Assembly: GCA_945872565.1 (NCBI GenBank)
Contig: CAMBZN010000007.1
Span: 1-64,000 of the forward strand
DNA: 64,000 nucleotides
Direction of reading: 5' to 3'
Origin: Chlamydia trachomatis
Lineage (GTDB): Bacteria > Chlamydiota > Chlamydiia > Chlamydiales > 2-12-FULL-49-11
The number at the start of each line of letters is the position of its first letter. Position 1 is the stretch's first letter. The position numbers and the translations under genes were made by a program. Positions 1 to 7,758 of this stretch are shown here, piece after piece. The notes below the pieces were generated by a model. The model saw only the letters and a program-made list of their open reading frames with translations, had not been told where the DNA came from and ran no database searches.

Positions 1-1085
1 CTAGTGTTTTCCTCAATTAATTCAAGAGATTGGGTGTAATCAGAATGTGCAAGGTCACCAACTTGATCGTTCACCTCATCTATCGCAGCTGTAAAAACAG
101 CTCTTGCAAAGGTGATTGTATGCTGAAAATCAATCAACTTTCCTAGATTAAAATCACACTTTTCAAAACACTTTCTCCCTCTATCTTTTTGCACATCTAT
201 TGATGAGACTTCCGAGTTTGGGCTTTTTTCCCCTCCCCCACCTAGATTACCGGGCAAAACATCAGAAACTTTCTCTTCCTTTAAGGAAAATGCATGTATT
301 GCTTGATGAACAAAGGACAAAAGTTCTGGCTCACTTTCCGTGTTAAGTCTTTCACACCTTTGTTTTAAAATCCTAGAATCCCTTCGGGTAATTTTTTTAT
401 TTGTTTGATATAAATTAGCAGTTTTTTCCCATAATCGTAGTTTATTTTTATATTCTTCATTTTCAATTTTACCATCTCTAAATACTTTTGTTAAATAAGT
501 GAGCTCCTCTTGAGTGTTAGTCACTTTAGTTTCAGCACAAATTCGAAGTTTGGAAAAGATAAATGAAACGCAAACTGCAACAATACCCCAGTACAAAATA
601 GTGTATAAAGGTTCAACTGTGGTTGCATTTTGTGATTGAGAATAATTCCCTCCATTTAAAGTTACGTTTCTTTCATCGATTATTTCTGGGTAAAATGTTT
701 CAATAACAAGAGTTATAAGAGCCAAAAGATCAACTATCAGGTTTGAAATCACAGCAACCTTTGAAAGCCACCAAATTTTATCATGGCCGCAATACTCTAT
801 TTTTTCTGATCGCACTTTTTTCTGATAGCATTTGTAAAATATTTTCATGTCTTCTACATTTCTACTCATACCTTTCAGAGTTTTTGCATCTGGGTACCAG
901 CTTGAAGACCTCTCAGAAACTCTTAAAGTAAACATAGCATGAGAGCTATCAAACTTAGATTTTGCCTCCTCATATCCATTTACTATTTTTTTTGAATCAA
1001 TATTCTCAACTTTTCCACTCGTTGCTTTTTCCAACCGCTGTTGAAAACTTAAATCCTTAGGATCTCTTATTGCCTGCATTTCCAT
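1..1085 (-). CDS. Hypothetical two-TM membrane protein, cut by the left edge
   Basis: Reading leftward from an ATG at 1085, the frame stays open for about 361 codons to the window edge, so the C-terminus is missing. A clear Shine-Dalgarno (AAAGGGAG) lies 6 nt upstream. The protein is hydrophilic except for two hydrophobic segments at about residues 105-129 and 161-181, separated by a polar loop with several N-x-T/S sites. After the second segment comes a charged, helix-forming region (about 190-260), then a Gly/Ser-rich linker. I recognise no family. The hairpin-like membrane topology with cytosolic helical arms is compatible with a host-interaction protein, but that is inference. A second in-frame ATG lies two codons later. 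Confidence 0.75.
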   Translation of the reverse strand, partial: MEMQAIRDPKDLSFQQRLEKATSGKVENIDSKKIVNGYEEAKSKFDSSHAMFTLRVSERSSSWYPDAKTLKGMSRNVEDMKIFYKCYQKKVRSEKIEYCGHDKIWWLSKVAVISNLIVDLLALITLVIETFYPEIIDERNVTLNGGNYSQSQNATTVEPLYTILYWGIVAVCVSFIFSKLRICAETKVTNTQEELTYLTKVFRDGKIENEEYKNKLRLWEKTANLYQTNKKITRRDSRILKQRCERLNTESEPELLSFVHQAIHAFSLKEEKVSDVLPGNLGGGGEKSPNSEVSSIDVQKDRGRKCFEKCDFNLGKLIDFQHTITFARAVFTAAIDEVNDQVGDLAHSDYTQSLELIEENT

Positions 1086-1186
1086 CGAACACTCCCTTTT
1101 TGAAGGCAGTTATATTAAAAAAATATTTATTTAAACGCGAGGAATAATTTATCATTTTTTAACTTATTAATTACATGTTTCTTACT

Positions 1187-1930
1187 TCAAGGCGATGTCA
1201 ACATCAAACATATTTTGGTATAGTCGATCAAGCTCTCTCTTGTCAAAAGTTTAAACATAACCTTTCCAGGAATGTAGGTCCCTGTGGTTTCTTCAGTGAT
1301 TTTTTTTAAATAGCATTCTCCGTTACGAGATGCCATATCAAGAACAATAACACCATCAAGAGAAACAGCTCGATCTATTATACAATGATCCTTTGATCCA
1401 TCCATACCAACACTTGTCGCATTGATGAGCACATCAAAAGATTGTGGGATTTGTTTTGAGAAAGGCACATTAAATTCATCAGCCACTTTTGATCCTGTCT
1501 CTTTGGTTCGATTGCAAACTGTTACAAACGCCCCTCTTTTTTTAGCCTCATAAATTGCTGCTCGTCCAGCACCTCCAGTGCCAAACACTACAACATGTGC
1601 TAAATGGACTGGCTTATAGGCCTCTATTGCATTTAAAGCTGCGATTCCATCATAATTTCTCCCTTCTAAGATTCCTTGATGAATGGAAATAAAATTGACA
1701 GAACCAATACTTTGAGCATCTTTTGAGAGTTTATCGCAATATTTCATCACCTCTATTTTATGAGGCATTGTTACTGTTATAAAATCAAGTGGTGGTGGGG
1801 TGTTAAAAAAAGCCCCAAGCTTTTCAGCTGAGACTTTAATTTTTTCAAAAGATCCTTGTATTTCAAACTCTGTAAAAAGCTCTGGGTAATAGATGTGTGC
1901 GATGCTAAATGTTACCGGATCTCCAATCAA
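1187..1930 (-). CDS. aroE: Shikimate dehydrogenase-like protein (AroE domain), possibly degenerate
   Basis: The protein resembles shikimate dehydrogenase (3-dehydroshikimate + NADPH to shikimate). Visible motifs are GDPVTFSIAH at the N-terminus, VTMPHK with the catalytic Lys, NYDG with the catalytic Asp, a Rossmann turn GTGGAGRAA and INATSVGM. The usual Ser-x-Ser of the substrate site is changed: the second Ser is Ala in FSIA. The only standard start is TTG at 1930, which begins directly at the GDP motif. The frame stays open upstream for about ten more codons with family-like residues (TKVIRGALIGDP), so the N-terminus looks clipped or starts at a rare codon. In Chlamydiaceae this domain is fused to AroD; here no AroD is adjacent. 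It follows the hydrolase gene after 11 nt. Confidence 0.75.
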   Translation of the reverse strand: MIGDPVTFSIAHIYYPELFTEFEIQGSFEKIKVSAEKLGAFFNTPPPLDFITVTMPHKIEVMKYCDKLSKDAQSIGSVNFISIHQGILEGRNYDGIAALNAIEAYKPVHLAHVVVFGTGGAGRAAIYEAKKRGAFVTVCNRTKETGSKVADEFNVPFSKQIPQSFDVLINATSVGMDGSKDHCIIDRAVSLDGVIVLDMASRNGECYLKKITEETTGTYIPGKVMFKLLTRESLIDYTKICLMLTSP

Positions 1931-1941
1931 AGCGCCCCGGA

Positions 1942-2757
1942 TTACCTTAGTAATGACTCTACCTCATTGATATAGACTTCATTTTTATGCAAAGCATTAT
2001 GACCACAACCCTCGAGAGTAAACAAAGTACTATCAACCTCTGTACCCTCTAACTTAGCCATAATCATTTCCGACTGCGCATAGGGGATTAATCGATCATC
2101 TGTTCCATGAAATATATACAACGGACACTTAGCATTACCAATCCACTCATCTGTTCTTAAATGATATTTCAAAATGACTTTTAGTACCCATCTTGGAAGA
2201 ATAGGCTTATTATAGTGAGCTGTTTCGATCATGTTAAAGTAGGGAGAAACTAAAATGCACATTTTTGGAGTGTGGTGAGTGACTATATAAGATGCCATTG
2301 CAGTTCCCAATGAAACTCCGTGCACTATAATATCCTGCTCATTATATCTATTTTCTAAATATTTGTACCCTGCGATTGCATCCTTCATTAAATTGAGTTC
2401 AGTAAGATTGTTTGTGCTTTTTCCAAACCCGCGATAATCAATTACAAACACATCATACCCATAGGAAACATACTCCTCTGCTCTTACTCCCCAGTGAGAA
2501 AGATTTTCTCCCTGTCCATGAAGGTAATAAATAACCCCTTTGGGGTCTTTGCTAAAGAAGTGAATTGCATTGACAGTATCACCGTTGTGCATTGTTAGAT
2601 TGACCTCTTCAAATGGGGCTTTAAATGAATATTGATAGTCTTTATCTAATGCTACTGCTCTAAAAATTAGCTTTTCTTGCATTTGGTAGTAATAGCCAAA
2701 AATACTAAGAAAAAACACACACACTAATAGTGGAAGTAATTTAAAAAATCTTTTCAT
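1942..2757 (-). CDS. Membrane-anchored alpha/beta hydrolase (BEM46/ABHD13-like)
   Basis: This is a serine hydrolase of the alpha/beta fold, 271 residues. An N-terminal hydrophobic stretch (about residues 7-22) should anchor it or act as a signal sequence. The oxyanion region is YYLHGQGEN, the nucleophile elbow is GVSLG, the acid is in HGTDDRLIPY and the catalytic His is in GCGHNALH. The order and spacing match BEM46/ABHD13-type hydrolases; the substrate is unknown. The frame could extend to 2904, but that extension is hydrophilic, would put the signal anchor 50 residues in, and contains a promoter-like TTGCAA-18-TAAAAT ending 7 nt before the ATG at 2757, so I chose 2757. It probably shares a transcript with the AroE-like gene. 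Confidence 0.85.
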   Translation of the reverse strand: MKRFFKLLPLLVCVFFLSIFGYYYQMQEKLIFRAVALDKDYQYSFKAPFEEVNLTMHNGDTVNAIHFFSKDPKGVIYYLHGQGENLSHWGVRAEEYVSYGYDVFVIDYRGFGKSTNNLTELNLMKDAIAGYKYLENRYNEQDIIVHGVSLGTAMASYIVTHHTPKMCILVSPYFNMIETAHYNKPILPRWVLKVILKYHLRTDEWIGNAKCPLYIFHGTDDRLIPYAQSEMIMAKLEGTEVDSTLFTLEGCGHNALHKNEVYINEVESLLR

Positions 2758-3137
2758 AGGTACAATTTTACCCTTCTTTGCTTTTTTTTTGCAAGGTTTT
2801 CTGCCATTTTCATCTGAATTACTCACCTTGTTTATCAAATTATTTTTTAAATCATTGATTTCCGCGCAGTGGTAACATAAATTTTTTGTGGCATCTACCT
2901 GCAAAATGGTTTTCCTAAACTAGCTGAGAGCTGAAATGGGTGTGCTTTTTTTTAAACAACTGATTAGCAACATCATTAACTCGATATTTTTTTACTAATC
3001 ATTTCACTATTAACACTTTAATACTATGATTATCAGTGAGTTAACTATAAAAACACTTAAATTAAAATATTTTTTATATTTTTATATAAAATTTTATGTT
3101 ATAATTATAATATAAAAAATATTAATAGAGTTTATTT
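2758..3137. other. Divergent intergenic region, very AT-rich
   Basis: About 380 bases separate the chosen start of the hydrolase (2757) from the protease-like gene (3138). The left part carries the hydrolase promoter. The right part (about 3045-3125) is almost pure A/T and would supply the promoter for the rightward gene, though several -10-like hexamers overlap and I cannot choose one. No RNA gene or mobile element is seen. Confidence 0.5.
2765..2794 (-). promoter_or_regulatory. Sigma-70-like promoter, leaderless geometry (alpha/beta hydrolase)
   Basis: TTGCAA (2794-2789), 18 nt spacer, TAAAAT (2770-2765), then 7 nt to the ATG at 2757. There is no Shine-Dalgarno at normal spacing. Transcription would start at or next to the A of the ATG. 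Confidence 0.5.
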
Positions 3138-3782
3138 ATGAATTTTATCAAGTCGATGATTTTTGGTAGCGAGGGTTCTTACAATATTTTAGGAACTCAA
3201 GTACATTTCACAAATCAAGCGTCTTCAGATGGTCAGATATCTTTAGAAGGGGCAGGTATTGTATCTAGAATTGCTCTTGCATGCTTAAACAGCAACACTT
3301 TCCATTACCTCACTCAAGGGTATAGTCATGTTTTTATCCATGAGATGGGCCATGCCCTGGCCGACAGATTGCTTACCCACAAAGATGTAGATCCGTATGA
3401 TACTCCAACCGTTTACATTAGTAAAGAGTCTTGTGGGGGTGAAAATTGGCCCACCTCTGCATCAGAATTTCTTCCTGAATGGAAAAGGACAATTCTTGAT
3501 GTTGCAGGTCCTATGGCAGATATTGCCTTTTCTTCATGCAAAATAGTTGCTGCAACATCCTTAAAAAACTACCTACCTTTGCCAGTTACTTTAGCTTTGG
3601 GGGGTGCAGGTGCCTTGTGGATATTCGGCGAGCTTGTTTATGCCTATACTTCGGTTTTAAACAAAGATGGTGGTGATTTTAGTAATATTGCAGAAAGAGG
3701 GAATGTTCATTTAGCTTTAGCTAGTACAGCTGTTGTTAGTCAGGTTGCCCTAGCGATATTTACTGCAATTAGCCTTTCGTAA
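3138..3782 (+). CDS. Putative membrane zinc metallopeptidase, M50-like
   Basis: 214 residues. HEMGH at 68-72 is a perfect HExxH zinc site inside a hydrophobic helix. GPMADI at 124-129 resembles the conserved Gly-Pro-x-Ala-(Asn/Asp) segment of site-2 proteases, and DGGD at 177-180 resembles the Asp-Gly that supplies their third zinc ligand. Three hydrophobic segments (about 41-70, 144-172 and 192-212) are compatible with a minimal intramembrane protease. The family usually has Asn-x2-Pro-x-Pro before the Asp-Gly; that is not seen, so the assignment is tentative. There is no PDZ domain. The gene stands alone between divergent and downstream genes, so context gives no substrate. Confidence 0.6.
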   Translation: MNFIKSMIFGSEGSYNILGTQVHFTNQASSDGQISLEGAGIVSRIALACLNSNTFHYLTQGYSHVFIHEMGHALADRLLTHKDVDPYDTPTVYISKESCGGENWPTSASEFLPEWKRTILDVAGPMADIAFSSCKIVAATSLKNYLPLPVTLALGGAGALWIFGELVYAYTSVLNKDGGDFSNIAERGNVHLALASTAVVSQVALAIFTAISLS

Positions 3783-3852
3783 GGTGAGTGATTTAGTGCT
3801 TTATATTTCCACTTCCTGTATTCTATATAGAAAATTCAACCTATTAGAAAAC

Positions 3853-4911
3853 ATGAAGAGCAAAACAACCGTAGCAGTAGGCTTATCTGGGGGCGTGGAT
3901 TCAGCAGTCACTGCCTATTTGTTAAAAAAAGAAGGTTACAATGTGGTTGCTTTTTTCATGAAAAATTGGGAAGAGAGCTCTGAGCATTGCCCTGCCGAGC
4001 AAGATTACCAAGATGCACTAGCTGTTGCTGAAAAACTAAACATTCCTCTATACACTTTCAACTTTTCTAAAGAATATTATGAACAAGTATTTCAAGATCT
4101 TCTTGATGGCTTAAAAAGAGGTACAACTCCTAATCCAGATATTTTATGCAATAGAGAGATTAAATTTTCTGCTTTTATGAAAAAAGCCTTGTCCCTTGGC
4201 GCCACGTACCTTGCTACTGGACATTACGCACAAATCGGGGAGGATTTTTCTCTAAAACGGGGGGTTGATAGCAACAAGGATCAAAGTTACTTTTTATACA
4301 CTTTAAAAGAGGAAATCCTAAAAAAAACTCTATTTCCACTGGGCGGATACACAAAACCAAAAATTCGAGAGATTGCAGAACTTGTTGAACTTCCAGTGTT
4401 TAATAAAAAAGACTCTACCGGAATATGTTTTATTGGTAAAAGAAATTTTGGAGATTTTATAGCTGAATACCTTCCATCAGCAAGTGGAACTTTTCAAACA
4501 ACTGATGGTAAGATTTTAGGAACTCACAAAGGGGCGTGGTTTTACACCATAGGACAGCGCAAAGGGATGAGTATTGGTGGCCCTGGGGATGCATGGTATG
4601 TTTGTTCCAAAGATATTGATAAACACATTGTCTATGTGACACAAGGGGAGAATAGCAGAGAATTATTCAGCCAAGAAATTCTTGCAACAAACCCCTCTTG
4701 GGTTCTTGCTGAGCCTACATTTCCTTTGCGCTGCACAGCTAAAATTCGCTACAGGTCCACTGATGTTGCCTGCACAGTAATTGCCTCTCCTACAGGATTA
4801 AAAATTACATTTGACAGCCCGCAAAGAGCAGTAACTCCTGATCAATCCATTGTTTTTTATCAGGACGATGTTTGCCTTGGGGGCGCTTTAATAGGTGCAG
4901 CCTTATCATAA
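3853..4911 (+). CDS. mnmA: tRNA-specific 2-thiouridylase MnmA
   Basis: MnmA thiolates U34 of Lys, Glu and Gln tRNAs using ATP and a persulfide sulfur donor. The N-type PP-loop SGGVDS sits near residue 12. The two catalytic cysteines are in NPDILCNREIKF and STGICFIG, and the YTIGQRKGM segment is typical of the family. Length (352) matches. The frame is open back to a GTG at 3784, but those 23 residues are not family-like, and the ATG at 3853 places the PP-loop at the usual distance. No strong Shine-Dalgarno precedes it. Confidence 0.96.
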   Translation: MKSKTTVAVGLSGGVDSAVTAYLLKKEGYNVVAFFMKNWEESSEHCPAEQDYQDALAVAEKLNIPLYTFNFSKEYYEQVFQDLLDGLKRGTTPNPDILCNREIKFSAFMKKALSLGATYLATGHYAQIGEDFSLKRGVDSNKDQSYFLYTLKEEILKKTLFPLGGYTKPKIREIAELVELPVFNKKDSTGICFIGKRNFGDFIAEYLPSASGTFQTTDGKILGTHKGAWFYTIGQRKGMSIGGPGDAWYVCSKDIDKHIVYVTQGENSRELFSQEILATNPSWVLAEPTFPLRCTAKIRYRSTDVACTVIASPTGLKITFDSPQRAVTPDQSIVFYQDDVCLGGALIGAALS

Positions 4912-4959
4912 TCAATTCTTAAGGTTGAAAACAAATTGTTTTTCTGAGAAACTATTCAC

Positions 4960-5907
4960 ATGCGTTACTCAAGAATACTTGCAAGAACAGTTGATTACTT
5001 TTTATTTTATACTATAATTTTTGCTTTTGGATTTGGAACAGTTAGTAATCTTATTTTGCTATGCCTGCTCCCTTTATTGTTTGCCCCTATAGAAGGATTA
5101 TTCTACTACCTATTTAAAACAACACCAGCAAAATGGATCTTTGGTATTAAGCTGTCTAAAAAACTTTCTTTAATCTCCTCCCTGAAACTAGCATTCAAAA
5201 AGTCTATACTAGTTTTACCATTGCTATACTCCCCATTAAACATTTTCTTTGTTATATTCTACCTTAAGGAAAGTAAGATTCATAAAAATAAACGGTGGAA
5301 TCAGTTTGAAAACACTGAAATTATTTTTAAAGGTAGAAAAAAGTTGGTTAGAAACACCATTTTATCAGCTCTCTCTCTATTCTTAATCGTTTTTTACACA
5401 CCCACTTCTTTAAAAGAGATCATTTCCCCCTATTCAAAAAATAAGATTGTCCTAGAAAATTGGGTAGAGGTCACCGATTCTCGCTTAAATTTTTCAATTT
5501 ATTTTCCAGAAGAGCCAAAAATAGTAGAAAAACAGGTTCATGTCGAGGAGAAAAACACAAGCTTAAATGTCAAAGAATATACCCATGATGCCAAAGTATC
5601 TTACTCACTAGTCTCTTCAAAAATCCCCTCTTCCTGGACTATTCTTGGTAGTAATTATCTTTTTAAAGCTCTTTCTAAACCCATCGAGGAGCATCAGGGT
5701 GAAATTGTATCCAGAGAATTTGTAAAGCATGGTAAATACCCTGCGATGAAGTACTTACTAAAAAATAGCACTGGCGGTCAAACAAAAGGTGCTTTAATTT
5801 TGGTCAACACAACTATTTACAAGTTAGAAGTAACTGCTAAAAAGAAACTCACTGAAAAAGAGTTACACACCGCAAGTGATTTTATTGATTCTTTCGACGT
5901 GAACTAG
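4960..5907 (+). CDS. RDD-family membrane protein with C-terminal extracytoplasmic domain
   Basis: 315 residues. The N-terminal half looks like an RDD domain: RYSRILARTVDYF at the start (Arg and Asp of the family signature) and TPAKWIFGIKL in the loop, with about four hydrophobic segments up to residue 150. The C-terminal half (about 165-315) is soluble and resembles in layout the secreted protein encoded at 46315-46878: a FP-x-x-P motif early, a GKYPAM / GNPAM motif late, then a hydrophobic strand and a final helix. The function of RDD proteins is mostly unknown (some are linked to ion transport). A TTGAAA-17-GAAACT ending 6 nt before the ATG is a weak leaderless promoter candidate. The 3' end overlaps the convergent gene by 26 nt. 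Confidence 0.75.
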   Translation: MRYSRILARTVDYFLFYTIIFAFGFGTVSNLILLCLLPLLFAPIEGLFYYLFKTTPAKWIFGIKLSKKLSLISSLKLAFKKSILVLPLLYSPLNIFFVIFYLKESKIHKNKRWNQFENTEIIFKGRKKLVRNTILSALSLFLIVFYTPTSLKEIISPYSKNKIVLENWVEVTDSRLNFSIYFPEEPKIVEKQVHVEEKNTSLNVKEYTHDAKVSYSLVSSKIPSSWTILGSNYLFKALSKPIEEHQGEIVSREFVKHGKYPAMKYLLKNSTGGQTKGALILVNTTIYKLEVTAKKKLTEKELHTASDFIDSFDVN

Positions 5908-6352
5908 ATTCTTCTGCGGAGGCATTGAGTTTTTGATAGACTCCCAAACCAATAATCAAGAGCATTGCGGTTACAAACATTAGTATTGGGTAAATGAGCA
6001 AAGTTACATCCTTTTTTACTAACTCAATTGTGATCACAAGTGCCTCAAGAGAAAGGGCTGTTATTATAATAATGACAAATTTAGTAAAAGAATGTCTCTC
6101 CTCTTTTGGTGACTTATCGTGCTCTTTTAAAACCTCTTCCAACATTAAATATTTTGAAACGTCGATAACAGCAATAGAAAAGACAATCAGCGCTACCTCA
6201 TCTAGTAACTTATAAATAGTAAATGTTGAATTTTTTAAGTCTGTCAAAATTTCTATAATAGCTGCTGCAATGATCCACAAAGATATAAGATATAAGCTTA
6301 GGCAACCAATAGTATAGGCAATATTTGAAAGATGCTTGATAAATCGACTCAT
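5882..6352 (-). CDS. Hypothetical four-TM membrane protein
   Basis: 156 residues with four hydrophobic segments at about 14-36, 50-66, 89-107 and 116-137, and charged loops. The second loop (about 69-88) is rich in Glu/Lys, and the C-terminus is Ser/Arg/Lys-rich. I do not recognise the family with confidence; small integral membrane proteins of this layout are often listed as conserved hypothetical. It converges on the RDD gene and overlaps its end by 26 nt. Confidence 0.65.
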   Translation of the reverse strand: MSRFIKHLSNIAYTIGCLSLYLISLWIIAAAIIEILTDLKNSTFTIYKLLDEVALIVFSIAVIDVSKYLMLEEVLKEHDKSPKEERHSFTKFVIIIITALSLEALVITIELVKKDVTLLIYPILMFVTAMLLIIGLGVYQKLNASAEESSSRRKNQ

Positions 6353-6382
6353 ACTATTTACTGCTAGTTTTTTCTCAATCTC

Positions 6383-6412
6383 TTGTCAAGTTATATCAAT
6401 TGAGTGTATACT
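6383..6412 (+). promoter_or_regulatory. Sigma-70-like promoter, leaderless geometry (RluA-like gene)
   Basis: TTGTCA (6383-6388), 18 nt, TATACT (6407-6412), then 8 nt to the ATG at 6421. No Shine-Dalgarno is present between them. Confidence 0.6.
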
Positions 6413-6420
6413 ATTGGACT

Positions 6421-7248
6421 ATGATAGAAATACATACCATTACAGATCAAAGCACTCGCCTTAATGAGGTTTTAAAAAAGCTTTATCCAGATTTTTCAAA
6501 CAGTAAATTAAAAAAACTTTTGAACCAAAATCGGGTGATGAGAAACACTTTTTTAGAAACACAAGATATAGACCTTGAAAAAGGGGAGAAAATCTCTGTG
6601 TTAAAAAAACCTAATTTTGTGATGGACCTTCTTGTCTATTATGAAGATAAAGATATCATTGTATTAGAAAAACCCCCTTTTGTCCTATCGGTTGACTCTG
6701 ATAAAACACCCGGATCCTCCCTTCATTCTACATTGAAAAAGCGTTATGGTGTTGTATTTCCAGTACAAAGATTAGATAGAGAAACTACTGGAGTTATGGT
6801 CTTTGCTTTCACAAGAGAGGCTAAAGAATCTTTTAGATCTCAATTTGAAGGAAAAACAGTAACTAGAGAATACGCAGCAATCCTTCATGGAATACCAAAA
6901 GAAAAGTCAGGTGTTTGGAATTTTCCAATTAAAGAAAGTTTTGATTTGAAAATGTTGGTGGATGATTCAGGAGTTGAAGCAATTACCCATTTTTCCATAA
7001 AAAAAGGGATCCGGGGTCGCTATAGTTTTGTAAAATGTCGATTAGAGACAGGGAAAAAGAATCAAATAAGAATCCACGCCTCCCATGTCGGCCATCCAGT
7101 TCTTGGTGATAGCAGATATGGTACTGATAAAAAGGGTTCACCATTATTTCTCCATGCGCATCGATTAGGTTTCAACCACCCTAAAACCGGTAAATTGATG
7201 GAGTTTATCTCCCCTATCCCCAAAGGTTTCAGTACAATCATTAATTAA
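6421..7248 (+). CDS. RluA-family RNA pseudouridine synthase with S4 domain
   Basis: 275 residues. An N-terminal S4-like RNA-binding region (about 10-65, with FSNSKLKKLL and an RNGK-like turn altered to QNRVMRN) precedes the catalytic domain. The signature QRLDRETTGVMVF carries the catalytic Asp (usually HRLDRxTSG; here His is Gln). KKNQIRIHASHVGHP and GDSRYG are the other hallmarks of RluA-type enzymes, which isomerise uridine in 23S rRNA or tRNA. The target cannot be read from sequence. A TTG at 6400 would add seven residues that overlap the -10 box; the ATG at 6421 is preferred. Confidence 0.9.
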   Translation: MIEIHTITDQSTRLNEVLKKLYPDFSNSKLKKLLNQNRVMRNTFLETQDIDLEKGEKISVLKKPNFVMDLLVYYEDKDIIVLEKPPFVLSVDSDKTPGSSLHSTLKKRYGVVFPVQRLDRETTGVMVFAFTREAKESFRSQFEGKTVTREYAAILHGIPKEKSGVWNFPIKESFDLKMLVDDSGVEAITHFSIKKGIRGRYSFVKCRLETGKKNQIRIHASHVGHPVLGDSRYGTDKKGSPLFLHAHRLGFNHPKTGKLMEFISPIPKGFSTIIN

Positions 7249-7271
7249 TTGAGGGTTTTAGAGTAGTTTTA

Positions 7272-7300
7272 TTGACACATACAAGATGTGCGACTACAAT
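7272..7300 (+). promoter_or_regulatory. Near-consensus promoter, leaderless geometry (double PspC gene)
   Basis: TTGACA (7272-7277), exactly 17 nt, TACAAT (7295-7300), then 7 nt to the ATG at 7308. The -35 box is a perfect consensus. The alternative TTG start at 7272 lies inside the -35 box and is therefore rejected. Confidence 0.7.
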
Positions 7301-7307
7301 TTATATT

Positions 7308-7703
7308 ATGAGCAGGATATACAGAGACAGATTTGATAAAAAAATAGCTGGTGTATGCGGCGGCCTTGGCCAATACTTTAAATTAGATGCCTCCATCATC
7401 CGTTTGATTTTAGTGCTATTGACCTTTTTTTCTGGTGGGATTTTTATTCTTATTTATCTCATTTGCTGGCTTATTTTTCCTTTGGGTCCTAAAGCTTATA
7501 TTGTTGCTAATTACAAGAAGTTATACAGATCCAAAAGAGATCGCCGGATTTCAGGGGTATGCGGGGGATTTGGTAAATATTTTCACATAGACTCAAATAT
7601 CCTACGTCTAATTTTCGTAGTTCTTACCCTTATTACAGCCTTCACCTCTATTATTTTCTACTTTATAGCAACTTATATCATTCCAGAAGAACCTATTAAG
7701 TAA
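7308..7703 (+). CDS. Membrane protein with two tandem PspC domains
   Basis: 131 residues made of two repeats of the PspC domain. Repeat one has DKKIAGVCGGLGQYF followed by DASIIRLILVLLTFFSGG; repeat two has DRRISGVCGGFGKYF followed by DSNILRLIFVVLTLI. Each carries one long hydrophobic segment. Usual PspC proteins have a single such domain and signal membrane stress in the phage-shock system. No PspA/B/F partner is visible nearby, so the role here is unknown. Start chosen at the ATG that directly follows the promoter. Confidence 0.88.
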   Translation: MSRIYRDRFDKKIAGVCGGLGQYFKLDASIIRLILVLLTFFSGGIFILIYLICWLIFPLGPKAYIVANYKKLYRSKRDRRISGVCGGFGKYFHIDSNILRLIFVVLTLITAFTSIIFYFIATYIIPEEPIK

Positions 7704-7758
7704 GATCTTTCTCTAAATCTTCGCATATGTTGTGGTTAGATTCTAAAAGAGGAACTCT

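Noticed and set aside
2758-2904. A 49-codon N-terminal extension of the alpha/beta hydrolase
   Set aside because: It is hydrophilic, would bury the signal anchor, and overlaps a promoter that fits the ATG at 2757.
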